From positions 186,001 to 250,000 of the forward strand of contig JADJMM010000003.1 in NCBI GenBank assembly GCA_016709575.1: DNA of 64,000 bases, in the 5' to 3' direction. A model generated the notes under the pieces. The model was not told where the DNA came from. It worked only from the letters and a program-made list of their open reading frames with translations, and did no database searches. The stretch is from Sphingobacteriaceae bacterium. GTDB lineage: Bacteria; Bacteroidota; Bacteroidia; B-17B0; Aurantibacillaceae. The position numbers and the translations under genes are program-made. Below, in pieces: positions 1 through 8,965 of this stretch (position 1 is the first letter of the stretch; every line of letters starts with the position of its first letter).

Positions 1-1812
1 ATTTAACTTGATATTGTAAGTTACATAACCATGACTCGCCGGCTCGTTTGTTATTGAAGCAGGTAAATAAATGTTCTTGAATTTAAATGAAGCTGCTCTC
101 GAGAATGGATCCACTTGTAACTGAACAGGAAAGCTTGAATTTAAAACTTGTAATGAACTTAAGTCAAGTTGACTATCAATTGTATCATTAATTAAAACAG
201 TTACTGCAGGACCAGTACCTAAATTTTGGAAATGGATAGTATAGGTCAAATCTAAAGTTGAAGGAGGGATATCTCCGTTCATTGCCATACCGGGAGTAAA
301 TGATTCTTTGCTATTCGGATCATAAGGTCCGCCATATACATTACATATTGATTTAATATTATTCAGAGGATTATTATCGCTTAATGGATACACTATTGAT
401 TGTACACAATAAGAACTGCCCATTACCGCAGCTGTTGATGTAAGAGCTGTAAACTTATGTGTTGTATTAAAACCTGGAGTATTCCAAACAATAGTATCAC
501 CTGTAGCAGCAGAAATAATTGCAGAAGGAGCTAATGTTCCTACTAAAACATTTCCGAAAGTCATATCAGGAGGTAAAACAACTTTGAATTTTGTTGGCGG
601 CACAGAAACCCCGCAAATATTTGAATACACTTTATAATTATATGCAGTAACTGTTATTGTTCCACCCGGAACTGCACCAGGACCCGGTAAACCATTGCTT
701 AACCAAATTCCTGAAGCAAGATCATCAGGAAAAGAACCTGTTTGGCTCAACCCATAATTAATTCCAACAGTTGATGAAACAGCAATGTTTACAGTTGGTG
801 TTACTGCATTACAAACTGTGAAACCTCCAACAGGAACAACATTCACAGAATAAATTCCGGGCGTTGTATTGATTTCGTAATTACCATTTACATCAGGATA
901 CGCAACCATTGTTTTAGTTGGACTACTTAATACAACATTACTAATTGTATAAGGAGAATACCCTTCACCAGTATTCTTAACACAGTTGCTGTTACAATCT
1001 ACAAATGCATTTCCAAGTACTTGACCGCAGCTATCCACACTTACGAAATATTCCATTATGGAAGGTTGTGTATAACCGCTTAATGGTGTAAGTTCAGCAC
1101 TTATTGTGTGTAAACCCGAAGATAGAGTTAAAGTTGAAGGGAAATTATACTTAAAATCAAAAGCGGCGCCTAAGGGATATACAGCGAGGGTAGCTGTAGA
1201 GACTGATGTAGCAACTGTACCTCCGACTCCGGCTACTGGAAAAGAATCATACGTTACTCCGTCTATTTTTATACTTACCGTTCCATTATAAGCAGACGTA
1301 CATACTCTTTGGTTTCGGATAGTGGGCATAATAAATTGTGCGTTCACTTTATTACAAGTTCTCAGTGTATCTTTATCGCCGTTACGGTAAAAATCCTTAT
1401 AAACATTATTAACTATTAAACCGAATGTGGGCTCGAATAAAGCCGCATTTAAAGCAGAAGGTATTAAAGGTAAATAGAACATTGTTCCAAAAGTTCCAGT
1501 TAAAGATGCACAGGGCTGATAATAATTTTTTAAGGCGTAAGACTCTACTGAATATGTATTACATGTCACACTAACTGTCATCGGCCCAGTCATGACTCCA
1601 AAACAATTCGTAGTTCCACCTGCGCCCATATTATAACAGGGCATACTAGTTATTTGCAAATTTGCATTAGGCATTAATACATCTCCACCATCATAAATAC
1701 AATTATTATTGATGTCGGCAAAAACAGTAACGCTATAGTTTTTAGATACAGTTTGGGCATCTATAGTAAAGCCACAGATAACTAAAAAGGCCAAGGATAA
1801 GAATTTTTTCAT
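1..1812 (-). CDS. Secreted surface protein with B-type repeats, C-terminus outside window
   Basis: The frame is open from an ATG at 1812 to the window edge (604 codons), so the C-terminus is not seen. Residues 1-20 form a signal peptide ending in DAQ. Two SdrD-B/CarboxypepD-reg-like segments carry ADINNNCIYDGGD (residues 32-44) and AFVDCNSNCVKNTGEG (about 269-284). From about residue 490 a conserved domain begins with PYDPNSKES and contains FQNLGTGPAV. The same domain occurs in the interrupted gene ending at 42944, where a type A T9SS sorting domain follows it, so I infer one beyond this edge. No catalytic motif was seen; an adhesin-like exported protein is the best reading. Confidence 0.8.
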   Translation of the reverse strand, partial: MKKFLSLAFLVICGFTIDAQTVSKNYSVTVFADINNNCIYDGGDVLMPNANLQITSMPCYNMGAGGTTNCFGVMTGPMTVSVTCNTYSVESYALKNYYQPCASLTGTFGTMFYLPLIPSALNAALFEPTFGLIVNNVYKDFYRNGDKDTLRTCNKVNAQFIMPTIRNQRVCTSAYNGTVSIKIDGVTYDSFPVAGVGGTVATSVSTATLAVYPLGAAFDFKYNFPSTLTLSSGLHTISAELTPLSGYTQPSIMEYFVSVDSCGQVLGNAFVDCNSNCVKNTGEGYSPYTISNVVLSSPTKTMVAYPDVNGNYEINTTPGIYSVNVVPVGGFTVCNAVTPTVNIAVSSTVGINYGLSQTGSFPDDLASGIWLSNGLPGPGAVPGGTITVTAYNYKVYSNICGVSVPPTKFKVVLPPDMTFGNVLVGTLAPSAIISAATGDTIVWNTPGFNTTHKFTALTSTAAVMGSSYCVQSIVYPLSDNNPLNNIKSICNVYGGPYDPNSKESFTPGMAMNGDIPPSTLDLTYTIHFQNLGTGPAVTVLINDTIDSQLDLSSLQVLNSSFPVQLQVDPFSRAASFKFKNIYLPASITNEPASHGYVTYNIKLN

Positions 1813-1854
1813 TTTACTCATAAAATTAGTTTGGGTAAAAATAACAACTGCTGC

Positions 1855-1876
1855 ATCATTTAAACAGGTAAATGAT
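1855..1876. other. Perfect 8-bp inverted repeat upstream of surface-protein gene
   Basis: ATCATTTA, a 6-base spacer, then TAAATGAT lie 43 bases upstream of the ATG at 1812. This could be a leader hairpin or an operator. There is no U-tract, so it is not a terminator. Confidence 0.35.
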
Positions 1877-1924
1877 TGTAATACCCGCAAAAATGAGTGA
1901 ATACAACAATGACAAAGCACTTTA

Positions 1925-1952
1925 AATAAAAAAAACCCAACTTTCGTTGGGG
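1925..1952 (-). terminator. Rho-independent terminator after the dockerin-like T9SS gene
   Basis: On the minus strand, CCCAAC and GTTGGG form a 6-bp stem (1936-1951) with a 4-base loop, followed by eight or more T. It lies 11 bases after the stop codon of the gene ending at 1963. Confidence 0.75.
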
Positions 1953-1962
1953 CATTTTTGTT

Positions 1963-4059
1963 TTACTTAACTATTATTAACCGCTTAACTGCAGTTTCGT
2001 TTTTAGAATTCTTTATTTGGAGGATATAAACTCCATCTGAGAAATCTGAAATTTGGAGTTGAATTCTATCATTACTTGGTATTACTTTCTCATTGCTTAT
2101 TAGCTTTCCTGTAATATCATAAACCTTAACAATGACTTCTTTACTGTAAAACGAGTTTGAACTAATGTTCAATACTTCTTTTGCTGGCTGCGGATAAATT
2201 GAAATATTATTTTCGAAATTCTGAAATTCATTAATTCCAATTGCCGAAGTTGATATCGTAACTGAAGTCGCAGCACCATTGGTTAAACTAGAAAAATTTC
2301 CTGATGCATTTGTTTTATTTACAATACTAGCGCTTAAATTTAGAACAGCGTTGCTTGTTAATGTACTAACTGCTTTGAAATGCAATATTCCAATTTTACC
2401 ATTTCCATTAACGTCTGCATGATCAGTGCGTGTACTCGCTGCATAAAACGTACTATTTGCAAACACATTTTTCTGAAATTCAATATTTGTTCCGCCTGCA
2501 TTTAAGAATGAACTTATGTATTCAATATAGATGCTATCCGTTTCTATCAATGTATTGTTGTGATTGATATCAAGTGCCAATCCATATAAATTAACGCTAT
2601 TGGTTGCATCCCCTAAAAATATCGATGCCGTTCCCCATTTTCCAATTTGAACAGCAGGTTGATCCGCAATTATAGTCAGTTCGGGGCTTAATGCATCTTC
2701 ATTCGACAATTTAAAAGTATGCGTCAATCCCCAGTTTGCAGTAATAGCATTTACATCGGTTGCATTAACTATTCCATCTCCATCACAATCAGCATGACAT
2801 CTGTTTTTTAAATTGCTTATAGTGCCCGTCCAATTATTTGCAAAGTATGATGACCATGCAATACTTGTTGCAGTTCGTGCAGGACCAGTAAATCCGGATT
2901 GCAAACCAATTTCTAAAACATCTGTTAAATTTGCTACTCCATCACTACTTGCATCACCTGGCCATACATCAGAACAGGTTGAGTTAACATTCACTGTTAT
3001 TGTCACTGGCGCAGCAGAACAAGAATAACTTGCTCCTGACAATGTATACACCATAGTTGAACTAGGCAACACATTTATTGAACTTGTTGTTGCTCCTGTA
3101 CTCCATGAATACGAAACAGCCCCGTATGCATACAAATTACTACTTGTTCCTTGGCAAACATTATTATTTCCTGAAACATTAATTATCGGGGCAATTGTAT
3201 TTGTTCCAACATAAAAAATTTGAGAAGCCAAACAAGCCATTCCATCTATCACATCTAATTTATAATACCCAGGTGTAGTTACCGTATATCCTCCTGTTGG
3301 CGGAAAAACACTTATACTTGTTGTTAAATTTGTCCATGTATAAGTGATTGGACCTACAATTGAAACTGACAAACCGCCAGTTAGCACAACCGAATTATTT
3401 GCGCACGGAAGATAAGCGCTTGGAGATGCGCTACCGATTACATTTCCAACAACAGAACTTCCATTAACAGCAACAATACTTGAATTGACACACCCAGTTA
3501 CATTATCTGTAAAAACAGCCATATATACGCCAATTGCAGATGTAGAAAAAGTAATTGAAGAGCCAGGAGGACTTAATGGCACAAGATTATTAGGTTGCAC
3601 AAGAGATGGTAGAACATCCTGATACCAAACGCCTGTTACATTTGTTGAACTACTGCTTGCAGAAAATGTAATCAAAGGTCCATTACAAATCGCTGTAGCT
3701 GAACTTGGGCTTACATTGATTATTGGGGCTAAAGCATTAGGGTAAATTGTAATTGTTTGAGAAACCACGCACCAAGAAATTGGCCATGAATCTGAAGTAA
3801 TTGTATAAGTTCCGGGTAATGAAAATCCGATAGAAACTGTATTACCATTTGTACTTAAAATTTTAGTTCCTCTTGCCGGAGATATATAATAATTGGTAAT
3901 CGGAACTGAAGAGGTATTTACCGCATCTATAACAACAAGGCCCGGATTACAACCTAGTGTATAATTGCCTAAAGCATTATTAATAGAATAGGTCGGGCAT
4001 TGAGATTTTAAATTTCCGATAACTGTTACAACCATTAAGAATATAATAAGTCTTTTCAT
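1963..4059 (-). CDS. T9SS type A cell-surface protein with dockerin-like EF-hand loops
   Basis: A secreted protein of about 698 residues. I start it at the ATG at 4059; a TTG lies one codon upstream. Residues 1-20 are a signal peptide (hydrophobic, ending KSQ). Several Ig/PKD-like segments follow. At about residues 365-455 there are two dockerin-like calcium loops, DASSDGVANLTDV and DCDGDGIVNATDV, about 60 residues apart. The last 80 residues are a type A T9SS sorting domain (YPQPAKEVLNI, GVYILQI, final basic VKRLIIVK), so the protein should cross the outer membrane by T9SS and be anchored or released. Dockerin-like loops may bind calcium or a partner module; no cohesin was seen here. Transcription ends at the hairpin at 1936-1951. 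Confidence 0.85.
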   Translation of the reverse strand: MKRLIIFLMVVTVIGNLKSQCPTYSINNALGNYTLGCNPGLVVIDAVNTSSVPITNYYISPARGTKILSTNGNTVSIGFSLPGTYTITSDSWPISWCVVSQTITIYPNALAPIINVSPSSATAICNGPLITFSASSSSTNVTGVWYQDVLPSLVQPNNLVPLSPPGSSITFSTSAIGVYMAVFTDNVTGCVNSSIVAVNGSSVVGNVIGSASPSAYLPCANNSVVLTGGLSVSIVGPITYTWTNLTTSISVFPPTGGYTVTTPGYYKLDVIDGMACLASQIFYVGTNTIAPIINVSGNNNVCQGTSSNLYAYGAVSYSWSTGATTSSINVLPSSTMVYTLSGASYSCSAAPVTITVNVNSTCSDVWPGDASSDGVANLTDVLEIGLQSGFTGPARTATSIAWSSYFANNWTGTISNLKNRCHADCDGDGIVNATDVNAITANWGLTHTFKLSNEDALSPELTIIADQPAVQIGKWGTASIFLGDATNSVNLYGLALDINHNNTLIETDSIYIEYISSFLNAGGTNIEFQKNVFANSTFYAASTRTDHADVNGNGKIGILHFKAVSTLTSNAVLNLSASIVNKTNASGNFSSLTNGAATSVTISTSAIGINEFQNFENNISIYPQPAKEVLNISSNSFYSKEVIVKVYDITGKLISNEKVIPSNDRIQLQISDFSDGVYILQIKNSKNETAVKRLIIVK

Positions 4060-4100
4060 CAATTGTTAAATATTACAAAAAGCGTGCCAGTAATTTAAAA

Positions 4101-4131
4101 ACAAAAAAGCCCCACTTTACAGTGAGGCTTT
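4101..4131 (-). terminator. Terminator after secDF
   Basis: Read on the minus strand, AAGCC-T-CACT pairs with AGTG-G-GGCTT around a short loop, and TTTTTTGTTTTT follows. It lies 20 bases after the secDF stop codon and before the next gene's promoter region. Confidence 0.75.
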
Positions 4132-4150
4132 TAATTTTAAATAATATTAT

Positions 4151-7100
4151 TTAAGCTTTAGCTTTCTTATCGAAATCTACAACTATCGGAGTTGAGATAC
4201 ATAATGAAGAGTATGTACCAATAACACGACCAATTAATAAAGCGAAGATGAATCCGCGGATACTTTCTCCACCCCAAATAAAGATTACTAATAACACGAA
4301 GAATACAGTTAACGATGTTAAGATTGTACGACTTAATGTAGAGTTCAACGCGAAGTTGATTAGCTTGTTACGCTCTTCACCCGGCTGATCACCTTTTCCA
4401 CCACTGTCAGCTAAACGCTCACGGATACGGTCAAACACAACCACAGTCTCAGTCATAGTGTAACCCATTACCGTTAAAATCGCCGCAATGAAATCTTGTC
4501 CGATTTCTAAATCGAAAGGTAAGATACCATCGAAAATTGTATAGAATGATAATACAATTAATACGTCATGGAATAAAGCCACAACTGAACCTAAACCATA
4601 TTGCCATTTCTTGAATCGAACAACGATGTAAATAAACATCACTAAACAAGAGAATAAGATAGCACCATAAGCTCCGTATAAAATATCCGTTGCAATGGTT
4701 GGTCCTACTTTTTGTTGTTGTACAATTTCAAACTTAGTGTTTAAGGTTTTTAAACTTGCGTTTAATTCTTCTTCTACTTCCTGATCGGCTGTAGCTGAAT
4801 TATCAGACACACGGTGAGTAGTTGTAATTTTAACTTGATTAGCGCTTCCTAAAGTTTTTACTTGTGGTGCACCTTCAAAAGCAACTGCTAATGCCTTACT
4901 GATATCATCCACTTTCATGTCTTTATCAAAACGCACTTGGTAAGTTCTTCCTCCTTTAAAATCAACACCTAATTTAAATCCGCCATTCTTTACATAAAAC
5001 ACAATACCAACTACAATTACAATTGTAGAGATAGCATAATAGATTTTACGTTTAGCAACGAAATCAAAACTGATATTTTTAAATGCACTACGAGTGAAAC
5101 TATTATCAAATGGAATTTCCATTTTACGATCTAACATCCCATCAAAAATAACGCGTGTAATTAAAATAGCTGAGAATAATGAAGCACCAATACCAATTAA
5201 TAATGTAGTAGCAAATCCTTGAACAGGACCAGTACCAAACACCATTAAGATAATCGCTAAAATTGCTAACGTAACGTTTGAGTCGATGATAGAACTCATC
5301 GCATGTTTGAAACCTTCTTTAATAGCTTGTGATGTAGATTTACCAAGCGCTAATTCCTCGCGGACACGCTCGAAGATTAGAATGTTCGCATCCACCGCGA
5401 GACCGATGGTTAATACGATACCGGCAATACCAGGTAATGTTAATACCGCACCGAGTGAGGTAAGTATTCCCATGATGAAGAACATATTGGCAACAAGCGC
5501 AATGTTTGCAACCAAACCTGCTTTGTTATAATACATCGCCATGAAAACTAAAATCACTAATAACGCAATTACGAAGGATACTAAACCTGAATCAATTGCT
5601 TCCTGACCTAAAGTAGGACCAACAACGCTTTCTTCAACAATACGAGCAGGAGCAGGTAATTTACCGGCGCTTAATATCGCTACTAATGCATCTGCTTCTT
5701 CGTTAGTGAAATCTCCTGTGATTTGTGATTGTCCACCTGAAATTTCAGATTGTACACGTGGAGAAGAGAACACCATGTTATCCATTACCACAGCAATACA
5801 ACGACCTTGCTTATTACCTTGAGGCATGTTAGCCTTCGTTAAATTTTTCCATTTCAATGCAGCTTCCGAATTCATCGTCATGCTGATGTAAGGATGCGCA
5901 CCACTTTTTTGATCGTAATCTTTACGAGCATCCGTAATGATATCTCCGAATAAAGCAGCTTTACCATTACGGTCTGTAGTTTTAATAGCGTATAGTTCAA
6001 AGAACATACCAACTACCTGACCATTTTGATCTTTGTTTTCTTTTGCTTTCGCGCTCCACATGAATTTCATTTTCGATGGGAAAGCGCTGCGTACTTTTTC
6101 GTTTCTTAAATATTCATTTGCTTTAGCAGTATCTTCTTTGCTGTATGCTAAACCAACAACAGGACCAGGCGTGAAAAACTGTTGCTTACCATCGCTGTAT
6201 AAACTTGGTTTAATTGGTGCAATTTGTGAGTATAAAGGGTAACGTTTAATAAAGTTTTTGTAAGCTGTATCTTGTGCATTAACCGATGGTGTTGCAGCAG
6301 CCATTTTACCTAAGCTATCAGAAACTTTTGCAGAATCACCAGCTAAAGAATCAGGTTTTGCAACTTTAGTAATATCGTTAACCGGAGTTGGAGCACCAAC
6401 AACTTTAGTACTGTCGCCAGCTGTAGAATCACTCGCAGCAGTTAAAGTTTCAGGATTTAAAATAGCACGTAATTTATTGTTTGCTTGCTCGAAATATGTA
6501 GCTACTTCTTGGTTTTCATAAGTTTCCCAGAACTCTAAGTTTGCAGTTCCTTGTAATAATTCACGAACACGGTTTTTATCTTTTACACCAGGTAATTCAA
6601 CTAAGATTCGTCCACCTGTACCTAATTTTTGAATGTTAGGTTGTGCTACACCAAAACGGTCGATACGAGAACGGAATGTTTTTTCTGCATTAGAAATAGA
6701 TTCGTCAACCTTAGTAGTGATGAATTTAATTACATCTTCATTAGAAGCGTTGTAAGCTAATTTACCTTTGTTCTCGATAGTTTGGAACAATGGTGCTAAA
6801 CGACCATTAGGTGCAGTTGCTTTGTAGGTTTTTGCGAATAAAGTAATGAAGTCATCATTATTTTTTACGCCCAAATTCTTTTGAGTTTCTTCTAAAGCTT
6901 TATTGAAAGCTAAATCAGCGCTGTTATTAGAAAGACTTTTGATGATATCAATTATCGAAACCTCTAAAGTAACGTTCATACCACCACGTAAATCCAGACC
7001 TAAATTGATCTCGCGTTTTTTACACTCTTCGTAAGTGTAACTGATAAACACCGGAACCATTTTCATAGAATCCAAATAGCGATCAGCAAATTTGGTTTTC

Positions 7101-7309
7101 ATTGAATCGATATAACTCAATTCTTTTGTGGTATTACCATTAGCGTACTCCTTTGCGGCTGCAGTCATACGTGGAGATGTTACTACACCTTCAGCATAAG
7201 CCACTGCATCAGCTTCAACACTTCTTGTAATCCAAGTAAAAGAAAGGTAAAAAATACAAGCCAGTCCTAAAATAATTGCGAAAATTTTAATCGCGCCTTT
7301 GTTTTGCAT
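4151..7309 (-). CDS. secDF: Protein translocase subunits SecD and SecF, fused
   Basis: An integral inner-membrane protein of about 1052 residues that uses the proton gradient to assist Sec-dependent export, here probably serving the many T9SS cargo proteins. The SecD half has an N-terminal membrane segment, the LGLDLRGGMNV motif near residue 105, a periplasmic head interrupted by a low-complexity Ala/Ser/Asp-rich insert (about 280-350), and five membrane segments from about 575 with the AVDANILIFERVREE motif. The SecF half starts near 730 with GVDFKGGR near 783 and ends with MGYTMTETVVVFDRIRERL. Fusion is usual in Bacteroidota. I choose ATG 7309 over a TTG two codons upstream. A well-formed promoter lies at 7352-7382. 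Confidence 0.97.
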   Translation of the reverse strand: MQNKGAIKIFAIILGLACIFYLSFTWITRSVEADAVAYAEGVVTSPRMTAAAKEYANGNTTKELSYIDSMKTKFADRYLDSMKMVPVFISYTYEECKKREINLGLDLRGGMNVTLEVSIIDIIKSLSNNSADLAFNKALEETQKNLGVKNNDDFITLFAKTYKATAPNGRLAPLFQTIENKGKLAYNASNEDVIKFITTKVDESISNAEKTFRSRIDRFGVAQPNIQKLGTGGRILVELPGVKDKNRVRELLQGTANLEFWETYENQEVATYFEQANNKLRAILNPETLTAASDSTAGDSTKVVGAPTPVNDITKVAKPDSLAGDSAKVSDSLGKMAAATPSVNAQDTAYKNFIKRYPLYSQIAPIKPSLYSDGKQQFFTPGPVVGLAYSKEDTAKANEYLRNEKVRSAFPSKMKFMWSAKAKENKDQNGQVVGMFFELYAIKTTDRNGKAALFGDIITDARKDYDQKSGAHPYISMTMNSEAALKWKNLTKANMPQGNKQGRCIAVVMDNMVFSSPRVQSEISGGQSQITGDFTNEEADALVAILSAGKLPAPARIVEESVVGPTLGQEAIDSGLVSFVIALLVILVFMAMYYNKAGLVANIALVANMFFIMGILTSLGAVLTLPGIAGIVLTIGLAVDANILIFERVREELALGKSTSQAIKEGFKHAMSSIIDSNVTLAILAIILMVFGTGPVQGFATTLLIGIGASLFSAILITRVIFDGMLDRKMEIPFDNSFTRSAFKNISFDFVAKRKIYYAISTIVIVVGIVFYVKNGGFKLGVDFKGGRTYQVRFDKDMKVDDISKALAVAFEGAPQVKTLGSANQVKITTTHRVSDNSATADQEVEEELNASLKTLNTKFEIVQQQKVGPTIATDILYGAYGAILFSCLVMFIYIVVRFKKWQYGLGSVVALFHDVLIVLSFYTIFDGILPFDLEIGQDFIAAILTVMGYTMTETVVVFDRIRERLADSGGKGDQPGEERNKLINFALNSTLSRTILTSLTVFFVLLVIFIWGGESIRGFIFALLIGRVIGTYSSLCISTPIVVDFDKKAKA

Positions 7310-7351
7310 AATCAATAAAAATTAAAAAATTTCTTGTTAAAAATAAGGGTG

Positions 7352-7382
7352 CAAATATATGATTTAAGGGCGGAATACGCAA
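7352..7382 (-). promoter_or_regulatory. Bacteroidota-type promoter of secDF
   Basis: On the minus strand TTG (7382-7380) and TATATTTG (7359-7352) are separated by 20 bases, matching the TTG-N17-23-TAnnTTTG consensus. Transcription would begin near 7345, giving a leader of about 36 bases before the ATG at 7309. Confidence 0.6.
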
Positions 7383-7522
7383 TTTAAGTTTATTGTATTG
7401 ATTATCAATTAATTAAATGCTTAAAAGTGCGATTTATTGTCGTTAAAACGGGCTGATTTTCAGGGTAATAATTTTCGGATAAATTAGGCTTTGTTTTGGC
7501 TTAAAGCAGGTTTTATAAATCC

Positions 7523-7615
7523 TTATTTATACAATTCAACGTTGGTTTGTTGATCGGAGCGGATATTGAATTTTTTCTCGATGGTATAAATACTTCCTTT
7601 TAAACTTTTGGAACG
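7523..7615 (-). other. In-frame coding extension beyond a TAG in the VWA gene
   Basis: After the TAG at 7618-7616 the same frame continues for 30 sense codons to TAA at 7525-7523. The translated stretch contains KGSIYTIEKKF and ends in QTNVELYK, which completes the β-sandwich repeat that begins with QPGNYRVE just before the TAG. It therefore looks like lost or read-through coding sequence, not spacer. Confidence 0.7.
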
Positions 7616-8890
7616 CTACTCTACTCTGTAATTTCCTGGTTGCAAATAAAAAATTTGTTGCGTGCTCATTCCTAAATTGCAAACCCATTCCAATTTTCCG
7701 TCTTTCTCTAATAGAATACTTCCATCTCCAGCTTCCAAACATTTTACTGTAAGCATTCCTGCACTAGCTATGTCGAGGATTTTAGTTTTGGATTGCTCAA
7801 TAGTATTATCGGAGACATAAGTTCTTGGTAACGTAAGAATTTCCAAATCATAAGCACCTACAATATACTTTTCGGTAGTGTTTAGCATCTGAATATTTAA
7901 GGTTTGCATGTCTGATTTTTTACGGATAATACATTTTACCCGTTCGTTGTAATTATAAACTCCCATTTGGCGATTAATTTGTAAAAAACCTTGTGGCGCG
8001 TCAATTGGAATAATGGTATGCTTGCCAACCGTTAGTTTAATTTCTTTACTCTCGGCAGGAGGAATAGTATGCGCCACCACTTTATAAGTAGGATAATCAT
8101 CTATATAAAGTGTATCCGGATTATTTTGATAGTTTAAAGTGTGGATGTAATTATAGACGTATTGATTTTTCTTTACGTCGTAAAACGTCATGTTTACATT
8201 TGTTTCTGATGGTTTCGAATTTACGTCTAACAAATTTACTTGTGCGCTGGTTTTGTTTAATTTTTGCTTGATGATAATTTGAGAAATATCTGAAAATGTA
8301 TTTGTGGCATCATAATCATAATAAGTACCAACACATTCAAAAGTTTTTATTTGTTCAACCGTTAAACCGATTCCAATAATAAAAGGTTTAAAGACAATTC
8401 CTTTTTCAATTAGTTTTTGCCGCGCTTTACAAGGATCACCGCCACATTCTTCAATGCCATCTGTAATTAAAATGATCATATTCACTGCTTTGTTATCAGG
8501 AAAATCATTTGCAGCTTGCGTTATAGAATGTTCGATTGGTGTAATGCCTGTAGGTTTTGCCTCATTCACTTTTTGTTTAATAGCAGCAACATTCCCTTTA
8601 GAAAACGGAATTATCAATTTAGAGTCGTTGCAATTTCCCGGAGGATATTTTACCGTATGCCCATACATACGCAAAGCAAACTGCATGTTTTTATAAACTG
8701 CTAAACTATCAATGAATTTGTAAAATAATTTTTTTGCCCCTTCCATGCGTGAAAGGTTACCGTGATTACTTACCATACTCCGACTCGCATCAAACACAAA
8801 TAATACTCGCGTAATTTGCTCCTGCTTTTTGGCTTGGGAAAAAACAGAGAAAGTGCTCAGGAAAATTAGTATGCTACACAGTAAACGCAT
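7616..8890 (-). CDS. Secreted VWA-domain protein, truncated by TAG
   Basis: 424 residues to the TAG; 455 positions counting the in-frame extension to 7523. A signal peptide (residues 1-20, ending SQA) is followed by a von Willebrand A domain with the MIDAS motif DASRS at 34-38 and ITDGIEECGGDPC near 143. Then come several β-sandwich repeats in which ligand or peptidoglycan-associated chains are common in this family. VWA proteins of this kind bind metal and partner proteins in the periplasm or at the surface; the partner is unknown. The stop falls inside the last repeat, so the final strands are missing unless TAG is misread, mutated or read through. A TATTTTTG element sits only four bases before the ATG. 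Confidence 0.85.
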   Translation of the reverse strand: MRLLCSILIFLSTFSVFSQAKKQEQITRVLFVFDASRSMVSNHGNLSRMEGAKKLFYKFIDSLAVYKNMQFALRMYGHTVKYPPGNCNDSKLIIPFSKGNVAAIKQKVNEAKPTGITPIEHSITQAANDFPDNKAVNMIILITDGIEECGGDPCKARQKLIEKGIVFKPFIIGIGLTVEQIKTFECVGTYYDYDATNTFSDISQIIIKQKLNKTSAQVNLLDVNSKPSETNVNMTFYDVKKNQYVYNYIHTLNYQNNPDTLYIDDYPTYKVVAHTIPPAESKEIKLTVGKHTIIPIDAPQGFLQINRQMGVYNYNERVKCIIRKKSDMQTLNIQMLNTTEKYIVGAYDLEILTLPRTYVSDNTIEQSKTKILDIASAGMLTVKCLEAGDGSILLEKDGKLEWVCNLGMSTQQIFYLQPGNYRVE

Positions 8891-8894
8891 TCAA

Positions 8895-8902
8895 CAAAAA
8901 TA
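8895..8902 (-). promoter_or_regulatory. Candidate -7 element TATTTTTG of VWA gene
   Basis: A perfect TAnnTTTG match ends four bases before the ATG at 8890, so a transcript would be leaderless or nearly so. No good -33 TTG was found at 17-23 bases, which keeps confidence low. Confidence 0.3.
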
Positions 8903-8965
8903 CCTTTACATTAGTAATGAAATAAAGCTAAAAAAGATACTTATAAACTAAGGAGGTGTTTAAAA

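Noticed and set aside
7536..7742. 68-codon minus-strand frame at the end of the VWA gene
   Set aside because: It is a different frame from the VWA extension, with Arg/Lys-rich artefact text; the in-frame extension to 7523 is far better.
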